The notes: generated from the letters alone by a model not told the origin. DNA of 64,000 nucleotides from Pedobacter sp. MC2016-15 (GCF_026239695.1 NZ_JAPIVS010000009.1:1-64000); one strand, 5' to 3'. Shown: positions 7,581 through 16,575, counted from the first letter of the stretch. Program-made: numbers and translations.

Positions 7581-8159
7581 ATGGATATGAACAAAAAGAT
7601 ATTGGTTATTGACAACTACGATTCATTCACGTACAATCTTGTACATCTGATCAACGAACTTGGCGGAGAGGTGGAAGTATGGAGAAATGATAAGTTCGCC
7701 ATTGAAGATGTTGCAGCTTTTGATAAAATATTATTGTCGCCCGGACCGGGAATCCCGGAGGAAGCGGGACTATTATTGGAGGTGATCCGTACGTATGCCG
7801 CAGAGAAGAGTATCCTGGGTATCTGTCTGGGGCAGCAGGCTATTGCTGAAGCTTTTGGCGGGTCACTGCTGAACTTAGGGAGACCTATGCATGGAATCGC
7901 TACGCCGGTGACGGTGGTAGACACCGAAGAAACATTGTTTAAAGATTGTCCGGCGGTAATCAGCGTAGGGCGTTACCACTCCTGGGTAGTAAATCAGGAT
8001 GACCTGCCTGCCTGCCTGCAGGTGACGGCTACGGATGAAAGCACGGAGATTATGGCACTGAGACATAAAACCTATGATGTACGAGGTGTACAGTTTCATC
8101 CGGAGAGCGTGCTGACCGAGCATGGCAAGCAGATGATGAAAAACTGGTTGGAGAATTAA
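7581..8159 (+). CDS. trpG: anthranilate synthase component II (glutamine amidotransferase)
   Basis: A 192-residue class I glutamine amidotransferase that releases ammonia for TrpE. It shows the family's start VIDNYDSFTYNLVH, the oxyanion segment LSPGPGIP, the nucleophile cysteine in GICLGQQ (near residue 80) and the catalytic histidine in VQFHPES (near residue 171). Its length fits a stand-alone TrpG/PabA; there is no fused trpD. It begins 4 bases after trpE, and a second in-frame ATG two codons later is an equally possible start. Because PabA and TrpG are alike, it may also serve aminobenzoate synthesis, but the operon position supports trpG. Confidence 0.95.
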   Translation: MDMNKKILVIDNYDSFTYNLVHLINELGGEVEVWRNDKFAIEDVAAFDKILLSPGPGIPEEAGLLLEVIRTYAAEKSILGICLGQQAIAEAFGGSLLNLGRPMHGIATPVTVVDTEETLFKDCPAVISVGRYHSWVVNQDDLPACLQVTATDESTEIMALRHKTYDVRGVQFHPESVLTEHGKQMMKNWLEN

Positions 8160-8177
8160 ACCTTTTATGTGTTAAAA

Positions 8178-8969
8178 ATGAACATTTTAGATAAAATTGT
8201 ACTGCGTAAAACTGAAGAGGTAGAGCAGGCTAAAAAACTGGTGTCTATTAAAGAACTGGAAAATGGAGCATATTACAGCAGAACTCCGTATTCACTGCGG
8301 GAGTTTATGCTGGCTGACGATCGCAATGGCATCATTGCCGAGTTTAAACGTCGTTCGCCATCAAAAGGTGTGATCAATGACCATTCCACTGTGGTAGAAG
8401 TAACCAGGGACTATGCAGCAGCAGGAGCTTCGGCAATTTCTGTACTTACGGATATCGATTTCTTTGGAGGACACCCGAACGACCTGCTGGAAGCGCGTGA
8501 GGCTACCCAGGTTCCGTTATTGCGTAAGGATTTTATGATTGATGAGTATCAGATCGTGGAGGCAAAAAGCCTTGGTGCTGACATTATATTGCTGATTGCT
8601 GCCATCCTGACACCTCTGCAGATTAATACCTTTGCAAAGCTTGCGAAAAGTCTGGGTCTGAACGTTCTGCTGGAAGTGCATAACCTGGAAGAACTGCAGC
8701 GCAGTATTAATCCCAATGTTGATGCTATAGGCGTAAATAACCGTAACCTGGGCGACTTTACCGTAAACATACAGACCTCATTTGACCTCGCAAGGGAGAT
8801 TCCGGCAGATTTCTTAAAGGTTTCGGAAAGCGCGATTTCTGATCCGAAGATCATCAACCAGCTGAAAAGTGCCGGTTTTAACGGATTTCTGATCGGAGAA
8901 AACTTTATGAAGACTTCTGATCCGGGAGCGGCCATACGGACTTTTGCCGGGGAGATGATCTCGGTATAA
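8178..8969 (+). CDS. trpC: indole-3-glycerol phosphate synthase
   Basis: A 263-residue TIM barrel that closes the indole ring in tryptophan synthesis. Catalytic segments are present: AEFKRRSPSKG with its lysine, LRKDFM, LEVHNLEE, GVNNRNL and the SESAI phosphate region. The ATG at 8178 is chosen; an in-frame GTG three codons upstream is less likely. It follows trpG by 18 bases. The usual trpD between trpG and trpC is absent here, and trpF, trpB and trpA do not follow, since the next gene is hflX. The trp pathway is therefore split in this genome. TrpC ends 22 bases before the hflX start. Confidence 0.96.
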   Translation: MNILDKIVLRKTEEVEQAKKLVSIKELENGAYYSRTPYSLREFMLADDRNGIIAEFKRRSPSKGVINDHSTVVEVTRDYAAAGASAISVLTDIDFFGGHPNDLLEAREATQVPLLRKDFMIDEYQIVEAKSLGADIILLIAAILTPLQINTFAKLAKSLGLNVLLEVHNLEELQRSINPNVDAIGVNNRNLGDFTVNIQTSFDLAREIPADFLKVSESAISDPKIINQLKSAGFNGFLIGENFMKTSDPGAAIRTFAGEMISV

Positions 8970-8991
8970 CTTTTGTATCTTTGTACTTTAC

Positions 8992-10191
8992 ATGGGAAAA
9001 TTAAAAACTTATGATACCGCTGTCAAACAGGAACGTGCTGTTCTTGTCGGCGTGGTAAGACCGGGTGAAAAACCGGAAGAGACTAAAGAATATCTGGATG
9101 AGCTGGCCTTTCTTGTTGATACGGCTGGTGGTGTGGTGGAAAATACTTTTACACAAAAGATGCAGCGTCCTGAGCGTGCCACATTTGTGGGGACAGGAAA
9201 GCTGGAAGAAATAAAAGCATACGTAAAATCTGAAGAAATAGACATGGTTGTGTTTGACGATGAACTATCGCCTTCACAACTGCGGAACATAGAACGCGAG
9301 CTACAGGTGAAAATCCTGGACCGGAGTAACCTTATCCTGGATATCTTTGCCGGAAGGGCACAAACGGCACAGGCAAAAACCCAGGTGGAGCTTGCACAAT
9401 TACAATATCTGTTACCAAGGCTTACCCGTTTATGGACTCACCTTGAGCGCCAGAAGGGTGGTATCGGTATGCGTGGTCCGGGTGAAACCCAGATTGAGAG
9501 TGACAGGAGGATGATCCTGGAGAAAATTTCCCTTTTGAAAGGTCGCCTGAAACTGATCGACAAGCAGAATGAAACGCAGCGTAAAAATCGTGCGGCCCTG
9601 ATAAGGGTAGCCCTGGTTGGTTATACCAACGTAGGGAAATCTACGATCATGAACATGGTTTCAAAATCTGAGGTTTTTGCGGAAAACAAACTTTTTGCTA
9701 CGCTGGATACTACGGTAAGAAAAGTGGTGATTGAAAATCTGCCATTTCTGTTGTCTGATACTGTTGGATTTATACGCAAGCTACCCCATCACCTTGTAGA
9801 ATGCTTTAAATCTACATTGGATGAGGTACGGGAAGCTGATATCCTGATCCATGTGGTTGATGTCTCTCATGCAAGCTTTGAGGACCAGATCAATGTGGTG
9901 AATGAAACACTGAAGGATCTTGGAGCAAGGGATAAGGAAACGATCGTAGTGTTCAATAAAATTGATGCCTATGTAAGTCCGGAAGCTGATGAGTTCAATG
10001 AAGACGAAGAAGAAAGAGCTCCTTTTACATTAGAGGAGTTTAAAAAAAGCTGGATGGCGCAGCACAATACGCCATCATTATTTATTTCGGCATTGCATAA
10101 GGAGAATCTGGAGGAATTTAAACAGCTTCTTTATGACAAGATCGTTGCTTTACATGTAGCGCGCTATCCTTATGACAAATTATTATACTAA
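8992..10191 (+). CDS. hflX: ribosome-associated GTPase HflX
   Basis: A 399-residue HflX, a GTPase that splits or rescues stalled ribosomes. The N-terminal HflX domain (about 20-190) contains DDELSPSQLRNIE, the FAGRAQTAQAKTQVELAQL helix and GGIGMRGPGETQIE. The G domain follows: G1 VGYTNVGKST near residue 206, G3 DTVGFIRKLPHHLVE, G4 NKID and a G5-like ISAL. A -7 element TATCTTTG (8976-8983) ends only 8 bases before the ATG, so this gene probably has its own promoter and a very short or absent 5' leader rather than depending on trp transcription. It is followed 17 bases later by rbfA, another ribosome-related gene. Confidence 0.97.
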   Translation: MGKLKTYDTAVKQERAVLVGVVRPGEKPEETKEYLDELAFLVDTAGGVVENTFTQKMQRPERATFVGTGKLEEIKAYVKSEEIDMVVFDDELSPSQLRNIERELQVKILDRSNLILDIFAGRAQTAQAKTQVELAQLQYLLPRLTRLWTHLERQKGGIGMRGPGETQIESDRRMILEKISLLKGRLKLIDKQNETQRKNRAALIRVALVGYTNVGKSTIMNMVSKSEVFAENKLFATLDTTVRKVVIENLPFLLSDTVGFIRKLPHHLVECFKSTLDEVREADILIHVVDVSHASFEDQINVVNETLKDLGARDKETIVVFNKIDAYVSPEADEFNEDEEERAPFTLEEFKKSWMAQHNTPSLFISALHKENLEEFKQLLYDKIVALHVARYPYDKLLY

Positions 10192-10208
10192 TACAAACAT
10201 CAAAAATC

Positions 10209-10592
10209 ATGGAAAGTAAACGTCAACAGAAATTTGCTGGTGTACTGCAAGAGGAATTAGCGACCATATTTCAGAGAGAAGGAGCAGAGTACCTACCTAA
10301 TACACTGGTTACAATTACAAAAGTTCGTGTATCTCCGGATTTGGCTGTAGCAAAAGTATATCTGAGTTTTTTAAGTACCAATAACACGGGCTTATCTATT
10401 GCAACCGTAAACTCTCACGCAGGTGAGATACGTTATAAGCTGGGTACCCGCATCCGTCATCAGGCAAGGGTGGTGCCTACACTTACCTTTTTTGTTGATG
10501 ACACCAATACGTACGTTGAGCATATGGATAAGATCTTTGATAAGATTTCCAGAGAGCGTAAGGAACATGGTGAAGAAGAAGCGGAAGGTTAG
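10209..10592 (+). CDS. rbfA: 30S ribosome-binding factor A
   Basis: A 127-residue cytosolic protein of the RbfA family, a single KH-like domain that binds the small subunit late in 16S rRNA maturation and helps cold adaptation. Recognisable parts are the N-terminal KRQQKFAGVLQEELATIF helix, LVTITKVRVSPDLAVAKVYLSFL, LGTRIRHQARVVPTLTFFVDDT, and an acidic, charged tail (HGEEEAEG). It stands 17 bases after hflX and 15 bases before the M23-like peptidase gene, so the three may be co-transcribed. In many Bacteroidota a lolE/ftsX-like gene follows rbfA; here such a permease lies 17 kb away instead. Confidence 0.95.
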   Translation: MESKRQQKFAGVLQEELATIFQREGAEYLPNTLVTITKVRVSPDLAVAKVYLSFLSTNNTGLSIATVNSHAGEIRYKLGTRIRHQARVVPTLTFFVDDTNTYVEHMDKIFDKISRERKEHGEEEAEG

Positions 10593-10607
10593 TTCCCGAT
10601 CGTTGTC

Positions 10608-11300
10608 ATGGAAGGTATTGAAGCGTGGTTGCTGAAGAATAAAGCCAGAATTGGTAATGTGGTAGATTTTAATACCTCGACCGACCGTCTGTATCCTTTC
10701 GACTTTACTGCTCAAAATCATGAACTTACGGACGATATCCTGAATGATACCTCAGCATTTACCGATTGGGCAGCCTCAAAGCTTGAAACCTCTGGCTGCC
10801 GTTATGGTATTGGCGGTTACGACGAACACAGGACAATCTACACCCGCAGTTCTCACTTCGATACCGATGAAGAACCCCGGAGGTTACATCTTGGGGTAGA
10901 TATCTGGGGGAAAGCAGGTACCGCGGTTTATAATTTTTTTGATGCTGAAGTACATAGTTTCCGGTATAATGATCATTTTGGAGACTATGGGGCAACTATC
11001 ATCCTGAAATATGATTTGGGAGGGGGGATACTGCATGTATTATACGGACACCTGAGTTTATCGTCTCTGGACGGATTGTACGAAGGAAAATGTATAGCCG
11101 GCGGGAAACCTTTTGCCATATTCGGTACGGCTGAAGAGAACGGCCACTGGCCTCCGCATTTGCATATGCAGCTGATACTGGATATGGAAGGAAAAGAGGG
11201 AGATTACCCGGGTGTTTGCCAGTTCTCGAAGAGAGCAGCCTTTCTTGAAAATTGTCCCGATCCAGCCCTTATTCTTCAGTATACTTTTGGGAAGCACTAA
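10608..11300 (+). CDS. M23-family metallopeptidase-like protein without signal peptide
   Basis: A 230-residue protein with the LytM/M23 zinc motifs: HLGVD (HxxxD, near residue 94), LYGHLS, and HLHMQ (HxH, near residue 183). These give the full ligand set of an active peptidoglycan endopeptidase fold. Unusually for this family there is no signal peptide or membrane segment at the N-terminus, so the protein either stays in the cytosol or is exported by another route. The N-terminal 90 residues include a conserved-looking IGGYDEHRTIY segment. It lies directly after rbfA. A peptidase role on cell-wall peptides is inferred from motifs; the location of action is unsettled. Confidence 0.82.
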   Translation: MEGIEAWLLKNKARIGNVVDFNTSTDRLYPFDFTAQNHELTDDILNDTSAFTDWAASKLETSGCRYGIGGYDEHRTIYTRSSHFDTDEEPRRLHLGVDIWGKAGTAVYNFFDAEVHSFRYNDHFGDYGATIILKYDLGGGILHVLYGHLSLSSLDGLYEGKCIAGGKPFAIFGTAEENGHWPPHLHMQLILDMEGKEGDYPGVCQFSKRAAFLENCPDPALILQYTFGKH

Positions 11301-11318
11301 AATTCAGTATTTTAGCAT

Positions 11319-11969
11319 ATGAAAAAGATCATCGTCATATTTTTCCTTTTGTTGGGTTTAACCCTGCATGCGCAGCCTGTGCTGAAGGGTGGATTGGATG
11401 CTTTTATCAATAAGAACCTGAGCTATCCTGCCTATTCGTATCAGAATTGTGTACAGGGAACAATTCGCATCAGCTTCAAAATCAATAGTCGCGGTGAGGT
11501 CTATTCCTCCAGTGTCAGCAGTGGTCCCGGGATAGACCTGGACCAGGAGGCTTTACGGCTCATCAGGATGAGCAGTGGACAGTGGAAGGTTCCGTCAGAT
11601 TATGACAGCACCTACGTACTGGTGGCGCCGGTAAACTTCAGGCTGGCCAGTGAGGATTGTAACAGGGTGAGCCAGCAGGATATGAATAAGGCCATTGCAG
11701 TCTACAAGGCCAACCAGGGATTGACTGATGCCATTACCAATTATTACCGCAATAAGGCACAGGGCAAACAAAACGAAGCGGAAGAGAAAAAGGTATTGTC
11801 CCTCAAAGCGGAGCTGGGTTATGATGATGAGTACCTCAGCAAGAAGATTGATGAGGGGAAGAAAAAGCTACAGCAAAAAGACCGGCAGGGAGCATGTGAA
11901 GATTTTCTCTTCGTAAAATATATGGGTTCTTCATTAGCTGATGATCTTCTGGCTAAGTACTGCAGGTAG
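11319..11969 (+). CDS. secreted TonB C-terminal-like protein
   Basis: A 216-residue exported protein with a signal peptide (about 1-18, ending LHAQP). Residues about 35-115 resemble a TonB C-terminal domain: LSYPAYSYQNCVQGTIRISFKINSRGEV, then LDQEALRLIRMSSGQWKVP and a final strand ending APVNF. There is no N-terminal membrane anchor or proline-rich span, so it is not a complete energy transducer. The C-terminal half is charged and helical (EEKKVLSLKAELGYDDEYLSKKIDEGK) with an ending like QGACEDFLFVKYMGSS, seen in small repeat-type proteins. It is probably periplasmic. Function is unknown; co-transcription with the preceding gene is possible across the 18-base gap. Confidence 0.78.
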   Translation: MKKIIVIFFLLLGLTLHAQPVLKGGLDAFINKNLSYPAYSYQNCVQGTIRISFKINSRGEVYSSSVSSGPGIDLDQEALRLIRMSSGQWKVPSDYDSTYVLVAPVNFRLASEDCNRVSQQDMNKAIAVYKANQGLTDAITNYYRNKAQGKQNEAEEKKVLSLKAELGYDDEYLSKKIDEGKKKLQQKDRQGACEDFLFVKYMGSSLADDLLAKYCR

Positions 11970-11970
11970 G

Positions 11971-12852
11971 TCAGGCATTTACTATTACTGAAATAGCAGC
12001 TGGAAATATCTCTGCATCTATCTCGTTTACTTTCCCTTTATATTCTCCATCTACCTGAAAGTGGGCCTTATGGCGGGCTTTGATATTGAACTTCCTGGTG
12101 TGAAAGAGCTCGATCTTTTCTGGATTAAAGGGAAGGCTGGTAAAACGAGCCTTCAGGATCTCGAATACCGAGTATTTCTTTACAAGAATGACTTCAAATA
12201 CATCGTCATCCAGTTTACCTTCAGGGTTGATCTTTACACCGGTGCCATACATTGTAGCATTGGCAATCACAACCATAGCTGCTTCAGAGCGAATGGTTTC
12301 GCCTTCTAAATTAATTTCTACCTGCATCTTGTGATGGCTCCATAAGGCTTTCCAGGTTGCCTTGGCATACCCAAGCATGCCTCTCTCGCTGAGGTCATCA
12401 AATTTCTTGACGATATAAGCATTAAAGCCAATGTCTGAGAGGTGGATACACAACTCACCGTTTACTGATACCGCATGAATTTCTTTGGGCTGTCCCGATA
12501 CAGTGAGTTGAAGGGCCTCAGAAATATCTGTGGGGATGCCGAGCTCTTTCGCCATACCATTTGCGGAACCTGCGGGAATAATGCCTATTGGAGTTTTTGT
12601 ACCCTGCAGACATTCTGCAACAAGCTTAAGCGTCCCGTCACCTCCAACGGCAATGACCCGGTCGGCTTTCGACTGATGAATAGCCTTTTTGATCTGGTCC
12701 GGGTGACAGTCTTTTTTTAATTCATAGATTTCCGCAGTATGCGCTCCATCTGCAAAAAAATCAGTGATTAATGTTTTAAAATCGGTGTCGTCACTTCCTG
12801 AACCGGGATTAACTATAAAGAGGAGCTTCATTCCTTTTTCTGCAACTGCCAT
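11971..12852 (-). CDS. diacylglycerol/sphingolipid-type lipid kinase (YegS/DagK family)
   Basis: A 293-residue protein of the DAGK catalytic family, cytosolic or membrane-associated, which phosphorylates a lipid with ATP. The nucleotide-binding signatures are IVNPGSGS, VIAVGGDGTLKLVAECL and IIPAGSANGMAKELG, followed by the C-terminal beta domain with KINPEGKLDDDVFEVILV and FQVDGEY. ATG at 12831 (MKLLFIVNPGSG) is an alternative start seven codons in. It is transcribed divergently from an App1-type phosphatidate phosphatase gene 50 bases away, which suggests that the pair acts on the same lipid pool in opposite directions. A second member of this kinase family lies at 54355-55254. Confidence 0.9.
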   Translation of the reverse strand: MAVAEKGMKLLFIVNPGSGSDDTDFKTLITDFFADGAHTAEIYELKKDCHPDQIKKAIHQSKADRVIAVGGDGTLKLVAECLQGTKTPIGIIPAGSANGMAKELGIPTDISEALQLTVSGQPKEIHAVSVNGELCIHLSDIGFNAYIVKKFDDLSERGMLGYAKATWKALWSHHKMQVEINLEGETIRSEAAMVVIANATMYGTGVKINPEGKLDDDVFEVILVKKYSVFEILKARFTSLPFNPEKIELFHTRKFNIKARHKAHFQVDGEYKGKVNEIDAEIFPAAISVIVNA

Positions 12853-12902
12853 TACTGTTGTTTATAACCAAACAACTTCCCCAATGCTCTGTTTGAATTA
12901 TA

Positions 12903-13892
12903 ATGAATAATAATTCTTTCAGCATCAAACTGTATCATGGCTATGGACATACACACAATCTGGTGGTATATGGTCATGCTTTTAAATTCAGAGCAGAGAG
13001 CAAGCAGAATTATAGCAATAACCTTTTTGTGAACATCAGATATCTGTTCAGGCTGTTCCTGCTGAAACCCTATCCCCGGGCTGAGGTGCGGTTAACTTTT
13101 GAAAACCAGGTGATCCTTCAGCAGACCGAATACGACGGCTTTTTTAAGTTTGAGTGGCAGGCTGCTGAAAATATCAGTGCAGGCTGGCATAATGTAAAGG
13201 CAGAGCTGCTGGACGAACATGGGCAGGTACTTGCGGAGTGTAGCGGGAATGTATATGTCCCTCATATCACCCAATACGCGTTCATCTCAGACATTGATGA
13301 TACTGTAATGGTTTCGCATTCTGCTACGATCGGGCGGAGACTAAGGGAGCTGTTTATTAAAAACCCACGGACAAGGAAAACCTTTCAAAATGTGGCCAGG
13401 CATTATGAACTGCTGGCACTATCGCATACAGATGCTGCCCATCCCAATCCATTTTTTTACGTATCCAGTAGTGAGTGGAACCTGTACGATTACCTTTTGG
13501 AAACATTCAGATTTAACAAACTCCCGGAGGGTGTTTTCCTGCTCAACCAGATCAAACGCTGGAAGAACCTCATTAAGACCGGCAAGACCGGACATGAGGG
13601 TAAGCTGATCAGGGTAATGCGGATCCTGGATGCTTTTCCGAATCAGAAGTTTGTGTTTTTTGGCGACAACTCGCAGCAGGACCCGGATATTTATTCTTCC
13701 ATTGCCCTCAGGTATCCCAAAAACATAGAGGCGATTTACATCAGGAATATCAGGCCGGAGAGGACCGCGTATACTGAAGCCTTACTGGCAAAGGTGGAAG
13801 AGCTGCATATTCATACTTGTCTGTTTACGGATAGCCAGCAGGCAATTGATCATTCTGCAGGCATCGGTTTGATCAGCTTAGACAAAATCTAG
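12903..13892 (+). CDS. App1-like phosphatidate phosphatase (DUF2183)
   Basis: A 329-residue protein whose second half is an App1/DUF2183 catalytic domain: ISDIDDTVMVSH (near residues 129-140) is the HAD-type DxDxT motif, and FFYVSSSEWNLYDYL and KFVFFGDNSQQDPDIY are the later blocks. Family members dephosphorylate phosphatidate to diacylglycerol. The first 125 residues form a beta-rich domain (EVRLTFENQVILQQTEYDGFF) that looks like a carbohydrate- or lipid-contact module. No signal peptide is seen. It is divergent from the lipid kinase gene, and its last 15 bases overlap the convergent DUF1501 gene. The substrate assignment is by family only. Confidence 0.86.
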   Translation: MNNNSFSIKLYHGYGHTHNLVVYGHAFKFRAESKQNYSNNLFVNIRYLFRLFLLKPYPRAEVRLTFENQVILQQTEYDGFFKFEWQAAENISAGWHNVKAELLDEHGQVLAECSGNVYVPHITQYAFISDIDDTVMVSHSATIGRRLRELFIKNPRTRKTFQNVARHYELLALSHTDAAHPNPFFYVSSSEWNLYDYLLETFRFNKLPEGVFLLNQIKRWKNLIKTGKTGHEGKLIRVMRILDAFPNQKFVFFGDNSQQDPDIYSSIALRYPKNIEAIYIRNIRPERTAYTEALLAKVEELHIHTCLFTDSQQAIDHSAGIGLISLDKI

Positions 13893-15077
13893 CGTATTAA
13901 ACTGCTTGCTCAGCACCTGTCCATTATTTACATCCAGCCATTTATCCAGCACTGTACCGTATACTTCGCGGAAATCAATCTGGTATTTCAGGTCCCCATT
14001 GTCGAGATCTGACAGATTGGGAGCCGCATTGTAAATTCCCTTTTTCTTCAGTTTTCCACCAAATAAGAACATATTGTTTGCTGTACCATGGTCTGTACCA
14101 TTGCTGGCATTCTGGGCTACCCTGCGGCCAAACTCAGAGAATGTAATTACTAAAGTATCATCCAGCTTATTATTCTGATGCAGGTCTTTGATAAAAGCGT
14201 TCATGCCTTCGGCATATTGTTGCAGTAAACGGCCCTGCTGATTGTTCTGGTTGACGTGTGTATCAAATCCACTCAGAGAAACGTAGTATACTCTCGTTCT
14301 AAGTCCGGAGCATATAAACTTAGACACTGTTTTGAGCTGGTTGGAGAATGCCGTTGTGGGATAGCTATAGTTAGGCTTGTAGATTTTAGAAGTGTTCTGG
14401 ATGTAATTTGCCGAGGAAGAGGTTTCTATCATGGTTTTATACAGATAACCCAGGTTGTCCTCGTCGAGATGTTCTTTATCTCCATTGATCATTTCCCTGA
14501 AAAAGGGTTCATTGGTATTCCTGAATAATGCTGCCGGATCTTTCAGGGCAATACCTTTTTTGCTGTTACCCTTCATGGCCAGTGAGAGGCTGTCATCCAC
14601 TTCGATTGCGGTGTATGGAGAATTGCAGGTACTGCAGTTAGAATCGAGGTATCTGCCTATCCAGCCTGTAGAAAGATACTGATTTGCATCGCTGCCTGTC
14701 TGCCAGATATCCATTGACCGGAAGTGGGAGCGGTCCGGATTGGGATAGCCCACATCATTGATCACCGACAGCCATCCCTGGTCATAGAGTTCCCTGAGGC
14801 AATTGAGATTGGGGTTTAGTCCCTGCATATCATCCAGACGGATGACATCCTGGGCTTTGATCGCAATATTCTTCCTCATCTGGTAATAAATATCATTGCC
14901 ATATGGTATCACAGTATTGAGTCCGTCATTTCCACCTGAAAGCTGTACCACAACCAGATTTTTGTGCAGACTAAGTTCGTCAAGTGCCAATGCTTCAAAG
15001 GGCTTCATAAAAGCAGGAACGAAGATCGTACCTGCAGCAGCTAAAGCGGCCTTTTTTAAAAAATCTCTTCTTTCCAT
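13878..15077 (-). CDS. DUF1501 family protein (Tat-exported)
   Basis: A 399-residue DUF1501 protein. The N-terminus has a twin-arginine signal (RRDFLKKAALAAAG, residues 3-16), typical of the family and meaning export in folded form. The body reads NLVVVQLSGGNDGLNTVIPYG, SDANQYLSTGWIGRYLD, SLSGFDTHVNQ and ITFSEFGRRVAQNASNGTDHGTANNMFLFG, a sulfatase/alkaline-phosphatase-like fold with conserved Asp and His residues. The biochemical role of DUF1501 proteins is not established. It starts two bases after the stop of the DUF1800 gene, an arrangement seen widely in Bacteroidota and Planctomycetota, so the two surely work together. Confidence 0.93.
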   Translation of the reverse strand: MERRDFLKKAALAAAGTIFVPAFMKPFEALALDELSLHKNLVVVQLSGGNDGLNTVIPYGNDIYYQMRKNIAIKAQDVIRLDDMQGLNPNLNCLRELYDQGWLSVINDVGYPNPDRSHFRSMDIWQTGSDANQYLSTGWIGRYLDSNCSTCNSPYTAIEVDDSLSLAMKGNSKKGIALKDPAALFRNTNEPFFREMINGDKEHLDEDNLGYLYKTMIETSSSANYIQNTSKIYKPNYSYPTTAFSNQLKTVSKFICSGLRTRVYYVSLSGFDTHVNQNNQQGRLLQQYAEGMNAFIKDLHQNNKLDDTLVITFSEFGRRVAQNASNGTDHGTANNMFLFGGKLKKKGIYNAAPNLSDLDNGDLKYQIDFREVYGTVLDKWLDVNNGQVLSKQFNTLDFV

Positions 15078-15078
15078 C

Positions 15079-16509
15079 TTAACATAATTGATATTCAGGC
15101 ATGCTGGTTACCGCAATTGCCGTATTTTTCAAATTTTGATTGGTGTTGACCAGCGTACTGATCTTCTGCCCTATGACAGGCTGCAGGAGAAAGGTAGCCA
15201 GTTCTGTCTGTTTCATATCCCTGGGCAAACTTGCAAGAAACTTTTCCCAGTCGGCCTTTGCATTGACATATGAGCGTACAGGTTTAGGCTTCGCCCTTCT
15301 GTTGAGTGCGATGACAGCTTCATCTTCAGGGTCAGCTTTTCCATTGAAATCGAGCAGTCCGTCATTCAAAACCAGTGAGGGAATTTTCATGCGCAGCATC
15401 AATGATGAACTGTCGATCCAGTTTCTGCCGCCGGCCCATCCCGCAACATTTGGCGGGTTAAACAGGTACTGGCCAAGACTGGTTTGCAGCTGAATCAGCA
15501 CCTGTGGTTTATTATAAGTCACATAAAATTCCCTGCTCATATTTACTAGCAACTCTACAGGTGATTTGATTTTATTTCCGGTGTTCGCTTTCTCGTAAAA
15601 CCAATCGGCATTGAACAGTTTCTTCATCACCGCTGTGATATCATATTTTTCTTTGTAAAAATGATCTGAGAGCTCTTTAACATGATTTTCATCGGGGGTA
15701 TCATTAACGAAGAAGATATATAGCTTGCGACATATAAATGTAGCCGTTTCCGGTTTGGCAAGAATCAGATCTATGATTGCCTCTCCATCGAAGAGACCGG
15801 TCTGTCCAAAAAAAGTTTTTTCTTTATCATCATGGACACGGGGATTAAATTCAAAGTCGCCGCTTTTGTTATAAGCCCAGCCGGTAAAAGCGCGGGCAGC
15901 TTGTTTGATATCGTTTTCTGTATAGCTGCCACGGCCAAGGGTAAATAACTCCATCAGCTCCCTGGAGAAATTTTCATTGGGCTTGCCTTTTCTGTTCTGC
16001 TGGTTATTGAGATAATCCAGCATTGCCGGAGATTTTGAGACTTCTATCAGAAGAGTTTTGAAACTTCCGAGGGCATTTGTGCGCTGAATATTGTTGAGTT
16101 GCTGGGCATAGTAGGGCTGGTTGGTACGGCAGGCAAAATGCCCATGCCAAAAGAGCGTCATTTTCTCGAGGAAAGGGTCTTCAGTGGTCATCATTTGCTG
16201 AATCCAGCGAATATTGAGCTCGCGGTTTTTCTCATTCCGCGCCTTCGTAATGTCCTCTCGCTGCTGTTTTTCTTCTGCAGTCTGTTCTTTTTTAGTGCCA
16301 AGGCTTGCCAGCAGGGACTGCTGTGATAGAAATTCATCACGGCTTAGGAGATGGAGCTCTTCCGTTTCCTGCCGGTGTTTGAACAGTGCATCCACTACCT
16401 TGCTGCGTCTTTTCTTACTGAGCTGATGCAGGTCAGGGTAGGATATTCCGAAACCTGCTCTGTTATAAAGATGCTTTATATGGAGAAAATTGTCGTTGCT
16501 GTCCATCAT
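15079..16509 (-). CDS. DUF1800 family protein
   Basis: A 476-residue DUF1800 protein. Conserved blocks are HLYNRAGFGISYPDLHQL near the start, FWHGHFACR, the NFSRELMELFTLGRG segment, AARAFTGW, and PPNVAGWAGGRNWIDSSSL. Unlike its partner it shows no clear signal peptide; ATG at 16509 and the next codon ATG are both possible starts. It is the first gene of a two-gene operon with DUF1501. Family members are often associated with cell-surface or extracellular metabolism, but the activity is unknown. The region 170-290 residues in is rich in charged residues and lacks membrane segments. Confidence 0.92.
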   Translation of the reverse strand: MMDSNDNFLHIKHLYNRAGFGISYPDLHQLSKKRRSKVVDALFKHRQETEELHLLSRDEFLSQQSLLASLGTKKEQTAEEKQQREDITKARNEKNRELNIRWIQQMMTTEDPFLEKMTLFWHGHFACRTNQPYYAQQLNNIQRTNALGSFKTLLIEVSKSPAMLDYLNNQQNRKGKPNENFSRELMELFTLGRGSYTENDIKQAARAFTGWAYNKSGDFEFNPRVHDDKEKTFFGQTGLFDGEAIIDLILAKPETATFICRKLYIFFVNDTPDENHVKELSDHFYKEKYDITAVMKKLFNADWFYEKANTGNKIKSPVELLVNMSREFYVTYNKPQVLIQLQTSLGQYLFNPPNVAGWAGGRNWIDSSSLMLRMKIPSLVLNDGLLDFNGKADPEDEAVIALNRRAKPKPVRSYVNAKADWEKFLASLPRDMKQTELATFLLQPVIGQKISTLVNTNQNLKNTAIAVTSMPEYQLC

Positions 16510-16575
16510 ATTTGTTTTTACAATGTTACTATGACTGATGCTCTTAGTATAAGTTTAATTCCTTTACTTTTGTTT

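Noticed and set aside
16351..16575. A 75-codon N-terminal extension of Aat.
   Set aside because: It lies antisense to the DUF1800 gene, before the predicted promoter, and Aat proteins begin at the MIFRLTEE-type start.
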